The notes beneath the pieces were generated by a model. The model saw nothing but the letters and a program-made list of their open reading frames with translations. It made no database searches and was not told the origin of the DNA. From assembly GCF_000820165.1 (NCBI RefSeq), contig NZ_CDDD01000101.1:1-64000 (forward strand): 64,000 bases of DNA, given 5' to 3'. Both the position numbers and the translations under genes were made by a program. Shown in pieces: positions 1 through 10,937 of the stretch (the first letter of the stretch is position 1; each line of letters opens with the position of its first letter). The DNA comes from Aeromonas taiwanensis (lineage in GTDB: Bacteria; Pseudomonadota; Gammaproteobacteria; Enterobacterales; Aeromonadaceae).

Positions 1-2
1 CG

Positions 3-111
3 AGTCAAGCCTTATTTTCACAGGCTTTTCGAGGCTACCAACTTGGCTTTCTGCGTTGCCGCTTGCCGTGTCGATGGAGGCGCATTATAGGGAGCCAGAT
101 CGGATTGGCAA
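3..111 (-). promoter_or_regulatory. rRNA-operon type tandem promoters P1 and P2 (start)
   Basis: Read leftwards, there is TTGCCA (106-111), a 16-bp spacer and TATAAT (84-89) followed by GCGCC. The stretch CTCCCTATAATGCGCC is the same as the -10 and GC-rich discriminator of E. coli rrn P1, including the unusual 16-bp spacing. Upstream (112-150) is A/T-rich, like an UP element. About 100 bp further on, GGCTTGACTCG (TTGACT at 3-8) matches the -35 of rrn P2. The P2 -10 and any rRNA gene lie outside the window, so an rRNA operon to the left is inferred. Nothing else was recognised between here and rapA at 361 apart from the rapA leader. Confidence 0.8.
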
Positions 112-360
112 GGGCAATTTCGCATAAAATTCGAATTCTCGGCGCGTTCGCTCATAAAGCAATCGAATGGGTGCTTAAGTGCACTGACCGGGGTTCGTAT
201 GCAGTCGTTCGCTGCGTCTTGGTAGGTGTAGGAGGGCCACAGATCAAGGATGTATCGATTTGGCTTTCCCTAACACCATAACCATGATGATCGGGCTTCA
301 GCCTTCGGGTAACATAGCGCCCCTTTGCGATTCTCACACTCTTGGGCTTTGGAGAGTTTA

Positions 361-3228
361 ATGCCTTTTGCACTTGGCCAGCGTTGGATTAGTGATACAG
401 AGACGGATCTGGGTTTGGGAACTGTCGTTGCTGTTGAAGGACGCATGGTTACCCTGTTGTTTCCGGCTACCGGTGAAAACCGCATGTATGCCAAAGAAGA
501 GGCGCCGGTCACCCGGGTCAGCTTCAATGTGGGCGATCAGATAGCCAGTCATGAAGACTGGACCATGATGGTCGAGGAAGTGCAGGAGAAAGACGGCCTG
601 CTTATATATGTAGGTGTTCGCACCGACAATGATGAGCCCGTTGCCCTCAAAGAGGTGTTTCTCAACAACTTTATCAAATTCAACAAGCCGCAGGACCGCC
701 TGTTCGCCGGACAGATCGATCGCATGTCCCGCTTCACCCTGCGCTACGAGGCGCTGGTCAACCAGCACAAGCGTCGCCGCAATCCGACCCGTGGTCTGGC
801 CGGTGGCCGGGTCAGCCTGATCCCGCACCAGCTCTATATCGCCCATGAAGTGGGTCACCGCTACGCCCCGCGCGTATTGCTGGCCGACGAAGTGGGCCTC
901 GGCAAGACGATAGAAGCGGGCATGATCATCCATCAGCAGCTGCTCTCCGGCCGCGCCCATCGTGTGCTCATCCTGCTGCCCGAGACCCTGCAGCACCAGT
1001 GGCTGGTCGAGATGCTGCGCCGTTTCAACCTGCACTTCTCCTTGTTTGACGAGGAGCGCTGCATCGAAGCCTTTGCCGATGCGGAGAATCCCTTCGAAAC
1101 CGAACAGCTGGTGATCTGCAGCCTCGACTTCCTGCGCAAGAAGCGCCGTCGCTTCGAACAGGTACTGGAAGCAGAGTGGGATCTGCTGGTCGTCGACGAG
1201 GCGCACCACCTGGAGTGGAGCGAGGAGGCACCGAGCCGCGCCTATGAGATGGTAGAAGCGCTGGCCGAACAGGTGCCGGGCGTACTGCTGCTGACCGCGA
1301 CCCCGGATCAGCTGGGCCACCAGAGCCACTTCGCCCGCTTGCGTCTGCTCGACCCCGAGCGTTTCTACGACTACGACGCCTTCCTCGCCGAAGAGCAGGC
1401 CTACGGTCAGGTCGCGAGCGCCGCCCAGGAGCTGCTGGATGGCGAGACTCTCAGCGAGAACGCCAAGCACATTCTGGCTGGCCAGCTGGATGGGCTGAAT
1501 CTCAGCGATGCCGCAGCTCGTCAGCAGGCGGTCGCCAAGCTGCTGGATCAACACGGCACTGGCCGCGTGTTGTTCCGCAACAGCCGCGCCAACATTCAGG
1601 GTTTCCCGGAGCGCCACCTCAACGTCTACCCCATGGCGCTGCCGGAGCAGTACAAGACCGCCATCAAGGTGATGGGTATGATGGGTGGCAACGGCGGCGA
1701 TCTGCAGACCCGCGCCTTGCGCTACCTCTACCCTGAGAAGATCTTCCAGCAGTTCGAAGGCGACAACGCCAGCTGGACCCAGTTCGACCCCCGTGTCGAC
1801 TGGCTGCTGGAGCTGCTGCTCTCTGCCCGCCAGCAGAAGGTGCTGGTGATCTGCTCCGAGGCAGCCACCGCCATCGCCCTGGAAGAGGCGCTGCGTACCC
1901 GCGAAGGGATCCGCGCCGCCGTCTTCCATGAGGGGATGTCCATCCTCGAGCGGGACAAGGCTTCCGCCTATTTTGCCCAGCAAGAGGGGGGGGCCCAAGT
2001 GCTGCTCTGCTCCGAGATCGGCTCCGAAGGCCGCAACTTCCAGTTTGCCAGCCATCTGGTGCTGTTCGATCTGCCCCTCAACCCGGATCTGCTGGAGCAA
2101 CGTATCGGCCGACTGGATCGCATCGGCCAGCAGAACACGGTCGAGATCCACGTTCCCTATCTGGAGGGTACCTCCCAGCGCGCCCTGCAGCTCTGGTATC
2201 ACGACGGTCTGGATGCGTTCGAGCAGACCTGCCCGACCGCCCGCCCGGTGTTCGAGGCGGTGCGCGACGAGCTGTTCGAGCTGCTGGCCGCCAACACAGG
2301 CGAACAGGAGACGCTCGAGGCTCTTCTGGCCAAGACCCGCGAACTGCATGAACCGCTCAAGGCCAGGTTGGAACAGGGACGTGATCGCCTGCTGGAAATC
2401 CACTCCAGCGGTGGCGAGGCCGCCCAGCAGCTGGTCGAGAAGCTGGCCGCCGAAGACGACGATACCAGCATGATCTCCTTCGCCCTCAAGATGTTCGACG
2501 AAATCGGCGTCAACCAGGACGACCGAGGCGAGAACGCGCTGGTGCTGACACCGGGTGATCACATGCTGGTGCCAAGCTTCCCGGGCCTGCCCCAGGACGG
2601 CATGACCATCACCTTCGATCGCGCCACCGCCCTGTCGCGGGACGACTTGGCGCTGCTCTCCTGGGATCACCCCATGATGCGCGGCGGCATCGACCTGATC
2701 CTCGGCTCCGAGATCGGTGCCACCTCGGTGGCCCTGCTCAAAAACAAGGCGCTGCCGGTGGGCTCCATCCTGCTGGAGCTGATCTTTGTGGCCGAGTCTG
2801 CGGCCCATCCCCAGCTCTACCGCTTCATGCCGCCAACCCCGATCCGGCTGCTGATGGACAAGAACGGCAACAATCTGGGCGACAAGGTGGCTTTCGAGGC
2901 TTTCAACCGCCAGCTCACTCCGGTCAACCGCCACCTGGGCAGCAAGCTGGTGACCGCTTCCCAGCCCACGATCCACGGCCTTATCGGTCAGGGTCAGGCC
3001 ATCGCCGAAGGGCTGAAGGCGGAGATCGTCGACAAGGCCCGTGCCCAGATGGCGCAAACCCTGCAGCAGGATCTGGATCGTCTGGAGGCGCTCAAGGCGG
3101 TCAATCCGAACGTGCGCGACAGCGAACTGGATTATCTGCGCAACCTGCAGGCAGAATTGCACCACCTGATCGACCAGACCCAGCTCAAGCTGGATGCCAT
3201 CCGCTTTATCGTGGTCACTCATAACTGA
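361..3228 (+). CDS. rapA: RNA polymerase-associated ATPase RapA (HepA)
   Basis: SWI2/SNF2-family ATPase that binds RNA polymerase and promotes its recycling after transcription. The 955-residue product is collinear with E. coli RapA. It has the N-terminal Tudor-like region beginning MPFALGQRW, Walker A DEVGLGKT near residue 180, a DEAH box in VVDEAHHL near 280, a helicase C-terminal lobe with [12 protein letters not shown], and a conserved end in IVVTHN. The ATG at 361 was chosen because the family begins MPF and GGAGAG lies 5-10 bases upstream; an in-frame start at 325 would add 12 non-conserved residues. rluA follows on the same strand, as E. coli also has the two genes adjacent. Confidence 0.97.
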   Translation: MPFALGQRWISDTETDLGLGTVVAVEGRMVTLLFPATGENRMYAKEEAPVTRVSFNVGDQIASHEDWTMMVEEVQEKDGLLIYVGVRTDNDEPVALKEVFLNNFIKFNKPQDRLFAGQIDRMSRFTLRYEALVNQHKRRRNPTRGLAGGRVSLIPHQLYIAHEVGHRYAPRVLLADEVGLGKTIEAGMIIHQQLLSGRAHRVLILLPETLQHQWLVEMLRRFNLHFSLFDEERCIEAFADAENPFETEQLVICSLDFLRKKRRRFEQVLEAEWDLLVVDEAHHLEWSEEAPSRAYEMVEALAEQVPGVLLLTATPDQLGHQSHFARLRLLDPERFYDYDAFLAEEQAYGQVASAAQELLDGETLSENAKHILAGQLDGLNLSDAAARQQAVAKLLDQHGTGRVLFRNSRANIQGFPERHLNVYPMALPEQYKTAIKVMGMMGGNGGDLQTRALRYLYPEKIFQQFEGDNASWTQFDPRVDWLLELLLSARQQKVLVICSEAATAIALEEALRTREGIRAAVFHEGMSILERDKASAYFAQQEGGAQVLLCSEIGSEGRNFQFASHLVLFDLPLNPDLLEQRIGRLDRIGQQNTVEIHVPYLEGTSQRALQLWYHDGLDAFEQTCPTARPVFEAVRDELFELLAANTGEQETLEALLAKTRELHEPLKARLEQGRDRLLEIHSSGGEAAQQLVEKLAAEDDDTSMISFALKMFDEIGVNQDDRGENALVLTPGDHMLVPSFPGLPQDGMTITFDRATALSRDDLALLSWDHPMMRGGIDLILGSEIGATSVALLKNKALPVGSILLELIFVAESAAHPQLYRFMPPTPIRLLMDKNGNNLGDKVAFEAFNRQLTPVNRHLGSKLVTASQPTIHGLIGQGQAIAEGLKAEIVDKARAQMAQTLQQDLDRLEALKAVNPNVRDSELDYLRNLQAELHHLIDQTQLKLDAIRFIVVTHN

Positions 3229-3310
3229 CAGGGCCGTGAAGGCATCCTCTGCTCAATACCGACCAGAGCTGGATGCCATGCCCTGCTTTGAAGTGGTTAC
3301 CCATAACTGA
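3188..3310. repeat. imperfect duplication of the rapA 3' end
   Basis: The last ~41 bases of rapA (3188-3228, AGCTGGATGCCAT ... CATAACTGA) recur just downstream at 3267-3310 as AGCTGGATGCCAT ... GTGGTTACCCATAACTGA, with about 10 differences or indels in the middle. The second copy is noncoding and sits between rapA and rluA. It is followed by a short GGGGGC/GCCCCC hairpin at about 3312-3327 that could be a weak terminator. Confidence 0.7.
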
Positions 3311-3338
3311 TGGGGGCTTGCCCCCGCTTTGACCAAAG

Positions 3339-4007
3339 ATGCGAGACGCTATGTTTGAATACTCACCGCCCCTGGAACCCTGGCTCGATATCCTGTTCAA
3401 GGACAAGGACATCATGGTGGTCAACAAGCCTACTGGCCTGCTGAGCGTCCCCGGGCGCGGCCCCGAGAATGAAGACAGCGTGCTCCATCGGGTGAAACAG
3501 CAGCACCCCAAGGCAGCGGCGGCCCACCGCCTCGACATGGCGACCACAGGTGTGCTGGTGATCCCCCTCAACCCCAACTCCCACCGGGAGCTGAGCCGGC
3601 AATTCCGCGAGCGGGAGACGGAGAAGCACTATCTCGCCTGGGTGTGGGGCGAGCCTGAGCTGGATTCGGGTGAAGTGGATCTGCCGCTCTGCGTCGACTG
3701 GCCCAACCGGCCGAAGCAGAAGGTGGACTTCGAGGAGGGGCGCCATGCCCTAACCCTGTGGCAGAAACTGAAGGTGGATAATGGCAACAGCCTGATCAAG
3801 CTGACCCCCATCACGGGTCGCTCCCATCAGCTACGGGTTCATATGCTGGAGCTGGGACATCCCATCCTCGGGGACAACCTCTACGCCCATCCGGAAGCGT
3901 TGGCGGCGGCACCGCACCTCTATCTGCATGCGGCCAGCCTGACCATCAGCCACCCGCGCAGCGGCGAACGAATGACCTTCGAGGCCCCCGCCCCCTTTGT
4001 GGTATGA
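3339..4007 (+). CDS. rluA: dual-specificity pseudouridine synthase RluA (23S rRNA U746 / tRNA U32)
   Basis: Isomerises specific uridines in 23S rRNA and in several tRNAs. The 222-residue product follows E. coli RluA closely. It has the catalytic-aspartate motif HRLDMATTG near residue 67, the RluA-type LPLCVDWPNRPKQKV segment, and the C-terminal GRSHQLRVHMLELGHPILGD. There are two possible starts: ATG at 3339 and ATG at 3351 (MFEYSPP). The second aligns better with the family start, and neither has a strong ribosome-binding site. It lies 110 bp after rapA and is closed by a strong terminator. Confidence 0.95.
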   Translation: MRDAMFEYSPPLEPWLDILFKDKDIMVVNKPTGLLSVPGRGPENEDSVLHRVKQQHPKAAAAHRLDMATTGVLVIPLNPNSHRELSRQFRERETEKHYLAWVWGEPELDSGEVDLPLCVDWPNRPKQKVDFEEGRHALTLWQKLKVDNGNSLIKLTPITGRSHQLRVHMLELGHPILGDNLYAHPEALAAAPHLYLHAASLTISHPRSGERMTFEAPAPFVV

Positions 4008-4055
4008 ACCTGATCCAATCCGGGTGAAACGCGCGATAAACGCCGAATAAAAAGA

Positions 4056-4085
4056 AAGCCCCCATCGTTCGATGGGGGCTTTTTT
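4056..4085 (+). terminator. rho-independent terminator after rluA
   Basis: AGCCCCCATCG TT CGATGGGGGCT is a perfect 11-bp stem followed by TTTTTT. The A-rich left flank means it may also act for the opposite-strand gene ending at 4091. Confidence 0.9.
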
Positions 4086-4090
4086 ATCGC

Positions 4091-4279
4091 TCAGACGCGG
4101 ATATCGATTCGGCTTCCGAGGGAAGCGCTGGCCGATGTCGGCGCTGCCGGAGCGGACTGCGCTGCTGTTTCCAGCAGTTTCAGTGCGGATTCGCCTTCCT
4201 GGGTCTGCTGCTTCTTGGCCAGGCTGGCCACCATCAGAGCAGAACCAAACGACGCATTTGCAGAGCTAGAAATATCCAT
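4091..4279 (-). CDS. small YjfB-family putative motility protein
   Basis: A 62-residue protein with no signal peptide or membrane segment. It begins MDISSSAN, has an amphipathic middle (MVASLAKKQQTQEGESALKL), an Ala/Pro-rich linker, and ends GSRIDIRV. This layout (MD[IV]SS start, helical centre, G-x-x-[IV]D[IV] end) matches the YjfB 'putative motility protein' family. AGGAGGT precedes the ATG at a good distance, so translation is very likely. The gene is separate from the downstream GGDEF/EAL gene, although both may relate to motility control. Function is inferred only from the family name. Confidence 0.75.
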   Translation of the reverse strand: MDISSSANASFGSALMVASLAKKQQTQEGESALKLLETAAQSAPAAPTSASASLGSRIDIRV

Positions 4280-4337
4280 TGTGTACCTCCTGCCCTGAGG
4301 CTATCGGCCAACATGGGACAGACATGAGACATATTGC

Positions 4338-6269
4338 TCAGAACAGGTATGCCTTGTCGGGCGAGCGCCTGGCCAGCCAGCGCTCTTCCATCTCGAGCAG
4401 GGTCTGATAAGCCTTGGCCGCGTGCTCGGGGCGGCTGAACAGATAACCCTGCCCGTACAGATGAATGTCGGTCAGGGAGCGCAACACATCGAGCTGCCCC
4501 TGGGTCTCTATCCCTTCACACACCAGCTTCTTGCCCAGCATGGACCCCATGCGGCAGATGTTGGCCACCAGCTCTGCCGCCTCGATAGAGGTATCGATGC
4601 CCTGGATGAAGGAGCGATCGATCTTCACCTTGTTCACCGGCAGCTTCTGCAGGTAGCTGAGGGACGAGTAACCGGTTCCGAAGTCATCCAGCGCCAGATG
4701 GACACCCTGCTGGCTGAGATCCTGCATCAACTGCAGCGAGTTTTTGACTTCCCGCATGGTGGTGTCTTCCGTCACCTCCAGCACCAGACAGGAAGCGGGG
4801 ATCTGGTGATCCATCAAGGCCCTCGCCACCATCTTCAGCAGGTTGCGCTGATACATGCCGGGGGAGATGTTGACACACATCTGCAGATCCACCAGGCCAA
4901 GATGCTGCCACTGATGCAGCTGTTCACACGCCGTGTTCAGAACCCAGCTGCCCAGCTTCTCGGCCAGCTGGAACTCTTCCGCCACCTGGATCACCTCGTT
5001 GGGTGGAATGAACCCAAGCTCGGGATGACGCCAGCGCAGCAATGCCTCGACCGCCTCGCAGCGCCCGTTCTCCAGATTGACGATGGGCTGGTAATAGAGC
5101 TCGAGTGCGTTGTGCTCCAGCGCCATCACCATGTCAGAAGCCAGGTGCTTGCGTCTGGCCGTCTCGTTGAGCAGGGAGCTGTCATAGATGACATAGGGCA
5201 CGTGGGTCTTGCGGCTGTGGGACAAGGCCTGCTCCGCCCGGCTCAACAGCTCCTGGGTCTGATTGCTGTCGGTCGGGAAGAAGGCGATGCCGATACCGAC
5301 CTCCAGTCGGAAGGGGTAGTTGTCGATGATGATGTCTTGCCGGATGGAGTGGAGGATCCTCGCCACCAGCTCCCTGACCTGGCGCAGATCGCTCCCCTCC
5401 CGTTGCAGCATGGCAAGCTGGTCTCCCCCGAGACGCGCCACCCACTCGCCATTCTCGCACAGGCTACGCAACCGCTTCGCCAGCTCCTGCAGCAGGATGT
5501 CCCCGGTGTTGTAGCCAAACTTGCTGTTGATGTCCCGAAAGTCGTTGATGTCGACCAGCACCAGACCGAAGGCGGTGTCGCGGGTGACGTAGGAATCCAT
5601 CTTTTCCAGCAATGCCAGACGATTGGGCAGGCCGGTGAGCGGATCAACCCGGGCAGTCCGGAAATGGCGTCTGGCCTCCCGCACCAGCAGGCCACTGAGC
5701 AGGATGACCGAGATCACCAGGCCCAACACCATGAACAGCAAGGCGTCGCGCAACTGGCCGAAGCGCTTGTCATTGCCCGAATAGACGTTGATGTTCTTCT
5801 GCATCATGGAGGCGAGAGAGTAGGAGAGCGGCTCCTGCAAAGGCGCAAGGGCCATCATGATCTGCTGGTAGTCCCCGGTCCCCGGTTTCAGTTTGGCCAG
5901 CTCGGGCTCCAGCTTGCGGATATTCCCCTCGGTCAGCTGCACCAGCCGCAGCGTCTTCGGGTTGTCCCCCAGACTCTTGCGCAGTTGCCCGCTCAGCAGA
6001 ATGGGGGTACGGCTCCACAGAATGTCGTAACGCAGCAGCAGGCCTTCGTGATCGATCCCGCCATAGTGGTAGCTCTCGACGGCATTGAGAAAACGGCCCA
6101 GCTCGAGCTGCAACTGCATCAATGCCCAGGAGACGTCATAGGTGTACTTTTCCATTACCCGGGTCGCATTCTGTATCTGCACCAGGCAATACAGCGTGCT
6201 ACCCGTGAATAACAGAATGGATAGATAAAGAACGCCGAGTAAGGGCCAAGCCCTGGTCTTCGCTTTCAC
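4338..6269 (-). CDS. membrane GGDEF/EAL protein, probable c-di-GMP phosphodiesterase
   Basis: Inner-membrane cyclic-di-GMP protein of 643 residues. TM1 is at about 8-30, an extracytoplasmic helical sensor region at 31-175, TM2 at about 177-197, GGDEF domain 205-365 and EAL domain 380-630. The GGDEF signature is degenerate (GGDQL, 281-285), so cyclase activity is unlikely. The EAL domain retains EALLRW (408-413), LEVTED, the DDFGTGYSS loop and CEGIET, which are the catalytic and loop-6 motifs, so phosphodiesterase activity is expected. It follows a small exported protein with a 28-bp gap. That partner may feed a periplasmic signal to the sensor region (inference). Confidence 0.9.
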   Translation of the reverse strand: MKAKTRAWPLLGVLYLSILLFTGSTLYCLVQIQNATRVMEKYTYDVSWALMQLQLELGRFLNAVESYHYGGIDHEGLLLRYDILWSRTPILLSGQLRKSLGDNPKTLRLVQLTEGNIRKLEPELAKLKPGTGDYQQIMMALAPLQEPLSYSLASMMQKNINVYSGNDKRFGQLRDALLFMVLGLVISVILLSGLLVREARRHFRTARVDPLTGLPNRLALLEKMDSYVTRDTAFGLVLVDINDFRDINSKFGYNTGDILLQELAKRLRSLCENGEWVARLGGDQLAMLQREGSDLRQVRELVARILHSIRQDIIIDNYPFRLEVGIGIAFFPTDSNQTQELLSRAEQALSHSRKTHVPYVIYDSSLLNETARRKHLASDMVMALEHNALELYYQPIVNLENGRCEAVEALLRWRHPELGFIPPNEVIQVAEEFQLAEKLGSWVLNTACEQLHQWQHLGLVDLQMCVNISPGMYQRNLLKMVARALMDHQIPASCLVLEVTEDTTMREVKNSLQLMQDLSQQGVHLALDDFGTGYSSLSYLQKLPVNKVKIDRSFIQGIDTSIEAAELVANICRMGSMLGKKLVCEGIETQGQLDVLRSLTDIHLYGQGYLFSRPEHAAKAYQTLLEMEERWLARRSPDKAYLF

Positions 6270-6297
6270 CCACGACTCCCGTAAGCCACCAGCTCTT

Positions 6298-6795
6298 TTA
6301 CTGCTGAATATCGATCCCGCTCAGCTGCCAGATCATCATGTCGGTGAACTCGGAACGCTTGAGTTCCGGATACTGATCCAGTGGCAGGATAAACCAGAGG
6401 GGCCCCTTGTCACGTACCCGCATGGTCACACCGTCATCCTGCCATGCGAGGATAGGATCGTATTGCTTGACCTTATCCCAGTTAATCCGGATCTGGAAAC
6501 TGTTCAGAGCAGTGAGCGTGATGCTCTTGCCATTCGCCTTCACCGCCGCCAGCACGTCCGCCAGCCTAGGCCCCACATACTTGTGCGGCTTGTCGACCCA
6601 GGGATTGCTCGTCACGATTTCATGTTGTGGCAGCGCCTGGATCATCGCCATGTCGAACAGCGCCTCCCCTTCACCCGGATCCGCAGATTCCAGCTCCCCA
6701 GTCAGCTTGAGGATCACCGGCCCCTGCGGCGCAGCCAGGACCATACCTGGTAAGAGGAGGGAGAAGAGCAACGGAAGCAGGCCTAAATATCGCAT
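6298..6795 (-). CDS. exported small oxidoreductase/molybdopterin-binding-fold protein
   Basis: 165 residues with a clear signal peptide (MRYLGLLPLLFSLLLPGMVLA|AP). The mature part resembles the C-terminal portion of the sulfite-oxidase-type molybdopterin-binding fold: a segment ending HKYVGPRLADVLAAV, LTALNSFQIRI, and GPLWFILPLDQYPEL. No cofactor-binding cysteine is visible, so it is probably a non-catalytic or ligand-sensing version. The ATG at 6795 was chosen because GAGGTGAAC precedes it and it starts the signal peptide. It is cotranscribed with the GGDEF/EAL gene (28-bp gap), which suggests it is a periplasmic sensor partner (inference). Confidence 0.75.
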   Translation of the reverse strand: MRYLGLLPLLFSLLLPGMVLAAPQGPVILKLTGELESADPGEGEALFDMAMIQALPQHEIVTSNPWVDKPHKYVGPRLADVLAAVKANGKSITLTALNSFQIRINWDKVKQYDPILAWQDDGVTMRVRDKGPLWFILPLDQYPELKRSEFTDMMIWQLSGIDIQQ

Positions 6796-6843
6796 GTTCA
6801 CCTCAGATGATTTGAGTATCAATAACTTCAGCTTAGCTGCACT

Positions 6844-6874
6844 AAAAAAAACGGCCCGCAAAAGCGAGCCGTTT
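6844..6874 (-). terminator. terminator of groESL
   Basis: On the minus strand, AACGGCTCGC TTTT GCGGGCCGTT is followed by a run of T. It lies 17 bp after the groL stop. Confidence 0.9.
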
Positions 6875-6890
6875 GATGACGGTAACGGGA

Positions 6891-8537
<1,647 letters not shown>

Positions 8538-8566
8538 TTAAATCAATTCGGGGAAAGGGGGAGTGA

Positions 8567-8860
8567 TTACTCTTCGACAATCGCCAGGATGTCGGTCTCG
8601 GACAGGATCAGCACGTCCTGGCCATCCAGCTTCTCGGTCTTCACGCCGTAGCCTTCGTTGAAGATCACCTTGTCACCCACCTTGACGGCGAGGGCCTTGA
8701 CATCCCCGTTGTCCAGAATCCGACCAGTCCCCACGGCAAGAACTTCACCACGGGTGGACTTCTGGGCCGCAGTACCGGTCAAGACGATACCGCCAGCGGA
8801 TTTGGCTTCAGCTTCGATGCGCTTGATGATGACGCGGTCGTGCAGTGGACGAATTTTCAT
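8567..8860 (-). CDS. groS: co-chaperonin GroES (10 kDa)
   Basis: 97-residue lid of the GroEL chamber. It starts [14 protein letters not shown], contains the mobile loop ([18 protein letters not shown]) and ends [10 protein letters not shown], as in E. coli GroES. GGGAGAG precedes the ATG at 8860; an in-frame start five codons earlier (8875) is not conserved. It is the first gene of the heat-shock operon. Confidence 0.98.
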   Translation of the reverse strand: MKIRPLHDRVIIKRIEAEAKSAGGIVLTGTAAQKSTRGEVLAVGTGRILDNGDVKALAVKVGDKVIFNEGYGVKTEKLDGQDVLILSETDILAIVEE

Positions 8861-8935
8861 CGATAACTCTCCCAAAATGAGTCTCTAGTGTTGCTTGAGG
8901 AATGGCCGCAGTCGGCCAAATTTGTTATGCCCCTG

Positions 8936-8966
8936 ATCTGGGGCAATACGGGTAGCCCTTCAAGGG
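8936..8966 (-). promoter_or_regulatory. sigma-32 heat-shock promoter of groESL
   Basis: On the minus strand, CCCTTGAA (8959-8966) is followed by a 15-bp spacer and CCCCAGAT (8936-8943). This fits the sigma-32 consensus CTTGAA / CCCCATNT with its usual spacing. It lies about 75 bp before the groS start. No CIRCE element was seen. Confidence 0.88.
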
Positions 8967-9085
8967 CAAATACAAAAAAAATATTTTCACGTACTATGAA
9001 CACCTTTGATGGATCACCCACCCCCAATCAGGAAGGCGGATGGACACGGCCAGCATTCAGGCCCTGAGCACCTAGAGACATTGCC

Positions 9086-10438
9086 TTGAGCCGACCCAAT
9101 CCCATGCTGACCGCCCCCATGACCCCAGTGCTGCTGCGCATGACGGGCCCCATGATCCTCGGCATCGTGGCCATCCTGGCCTTCAACCTGGTCGACACCT
9201 TTTTCATCGGCATGCTGGGCACCGAGGCACTGGCAGCCATCAGCTTCACCTTCCCGGTCACCTTCGTGGTGACGTCGCTCACCATGGGACTGGGGGCCGG
9301 TCTGTGCGCCCTGCTCGGCCATGCCCTGGGCCAGGGCCGCCACGACGAGGCGGCCCGCATCACCACCGACTGCCTCTTCCTCGCCGTCGTGCTGGTGACC
9401 CTGCTCGCCGGACTTGGTGCTCTGACCATTACCCCCCTGTTCACCCTGCTCGGCGCCAGTGACGCGCTCATCTCACTCATCCACGACTACATGCTGATCT
9501 GGTATCTGACCGTCCCCCTGCTGGTCGTGCCCATGGTCGGCAACGCCGCCATCCGCACGACGGGGGACACCAAGACCCCCAGCCTGGTGATGGGGGTGGC
9601 CGGCCTGGTCAACGGCGTGCTGGATCCCCTGCTCATCTTCGGGCCCGGCCCTTTCCCCGAATGGGGCATCCGCGGGGCTGCCATCGCCACCTCGATCTCC
9701 TGGCTGATGGCCATGCTGGTCAGCCTGCACCTGCTGCGCAAGCGGGAAAAACTGCTGACCTGGCGCCTCTCCCCGCGTCCACAGCTGCTCGCCCACTGGC
9801 GCGCCCTGCTCCATGTGGCAGTGCCGGCCTCCTTCACCAACATGCTCAATCCCCTGGCCAACGCCATCCTGATGGTGATCTTCGCCGGGTTGGGGACTGA
9901 AGTCGTGGCCGCCTATGGCGCCGCATCCCGGGTGGAGGCCTTGCTGCTCATCGTGATGATGGCGCTCTCCTCGGTGCTGGCCCCCTTCATTTCACAGAAT
10001 TGCGGGGCGGGCAATCCGGCTCGTGCCAAGGGGGCCCTGTTGCTGTGCATGCGCTTCGCCCTGCTGTTCCAGCTCGGGGTCTACGGCCTCGTCTGGCTGC
10101 TGGCCCCTTTCATCGCCAACCTGTTCAGCGATCATCCCCAGGTGGTCAGGCTGATCGTGCTCTACCTGCATCTGGTCCCTATCGGATACGGTTTTCAGGG
10201 CATGGTGATGCTGCTGGCGTCGGCCCTCAACGGGGTCAGAGCCTCCACAGTGTCGCTGCTGCTCAACGGCATCAGGCTGTTTGTCTTCTTGCTGCCAGGG
10301 GCCTGGCTGGGGGCAAAGCTGGGGGGAGAACAGGGGATCTATCTGGGGATCATGCTGGCGAACCTGGCGGCGGGCCTGTTGGCCTGGGGCTATGCCCACC
10401 GCCGGTTCGAGCGGCTGTGCCATCAGGGGGCCACCTGA
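9086..10438 (+). CDS. MATE-family multidrug/Na+ efflux transporter
   Basis: An integral membrane exporter of about 450 residues. Twelve hydrophobic segments form two pseudo-symmetric halves. Family hallmarks are the N-terminal helix with MTGPMILGIVAILAFNLVDTFFIG (membrane-buried Asp), GLGAGLCALLGHALG in the first half, and the second-half repeat around NMLNPLANAILMVIFAGLGT. Substrates cannot be told from sequence. The reading frame opens with TTG at 9086; an ATG at 9104 (MLTAPMTPVLL) is the alternative, and neither has a good ribosome-binding site. It stands alone, convergent with fxsA 22 bp away. Confidence 0.9.
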   Translation: MSRPNPMLTAPMTPVLLRMTGPMILGIVAILAFNLVDTFFIGMLGTEALAAISFTFPVTFVVTSLTMGLGAGLCALLGHALGQGRHDEAARITTDCLFLAVVLVTLLAGLGALTITPLFTLLGASDALISLIHDYMLIWYLTVPLLVVPMVGNAAIRTTGDTKTPSLVMGVAGLVNGVLDPLLIFGPGPFPEWGIRGAAIATSISWLMAMLVSLHLLRKREKLLTWRLSPRPQLLAHWRALLHVAVPASFTNMLNPLANAILMVIFAGLGTEVVAAYGAASRVEALLLIVMMALSSVLAPFISQNCGAGNPARAKGALLLCMRFALLFQLGVYGLVWLLAPFIANLFSDHPQVVRLIVLYLHLVPIGYGFQGMVMLLASALNGVRASTVSLLLNGIRLFVFLLPGAWLGAKLGGEQGIYLGIMLANLAAGLLAWGYAHRRFERLCHQGAT

Positions 10439-10460
10439 TGTCGCCGCTCGGGATGAAGGC

Positions 10461-10937
10461 TTACTCCTTGCGCTCGAACTCCCCCTCTATGGTGTTGCCA
10501 CCGCGCGGAGATTGACCAGGCCTCTCATCACCAGGCGCGGATTCGAACGGCTGCTGGCGGGCACCAAAGCCTCCCATCTGCATCCTGAACTGATTGCTGC
10601 CGATCAGCTTGTCGGCCAGGCGGTTGCGCAGCCAGGGTTGCAGCAGCAGAATGCCGAAGAAGTCGGTCACGAAGCCGGGAATGATCAACAGCAAGCCGGC
10701 CAGTGCCAGCATCATGCCGCCCATCACCTCACGACCCGGCATCTCGCCCTGCTGCATCTTCTGCTGGGCGCTGAACAGTGTCTTGATCCCCTCGCTGCGC
10801 ACCAGGGACGAACCCAGCACCGCGGTCAGCACCAGCAAGCCGACGGTGGGCAAGGCGCCGATCACAGACCCCACCTCGATCATCACGGTGAGCTCCAGCA
10901 ATATCAGGCCAACCAACAACAGTAACAACTTGCCCAT
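10461..10937 (-). CDS. fxsA: FxsA family membrane protein
   Basis: 158-residue inner-membrane protein named for suppressing exclusion of phage T7 by the F factor. It starts MGKLLLLLVGLILLELTVMIEVG, followed by the family motif around LPTVGLLVLTAVLGSSLVR, then a second hydrophobic pair (GGMMLALAGLLLIIPGFVTDFFG) and a polar C-terminal tail (PFESAPGDERPG ... EGEFERKE). GAGGT precedes the ATG at 10937. In E. coli it also neighbours aspA; here the two genes are divergent. Confidence 0.93.
   Translation of the reverse strand: MGKLLLLLVGLILLELTVMIEVGSVIGALPTVGLLVLTAVLGSSLVRSEGIKTLFSAQQKMQQGEMPGREVMGGMMLALAGLLLIIPGFVTDFFGILLLQPWLRNRLADKLIGSNQFRMQMGGFGARQQPFESAPGDERPGQSPRGGNTIEGEFERKE

Noticed and set aside
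358-3222. 954-residue open frame opposite rapA
   Set aside because: Antisense shadow caused by high G+C; composition is low-complexity His/Gln/Leu and unlike a real protein.
9086-9103. TTG as the certain start of the MATE gene
   Set aside because: ATG at 9104 is equally good; neither has a clear ribosome-binding site, so the start is left open.
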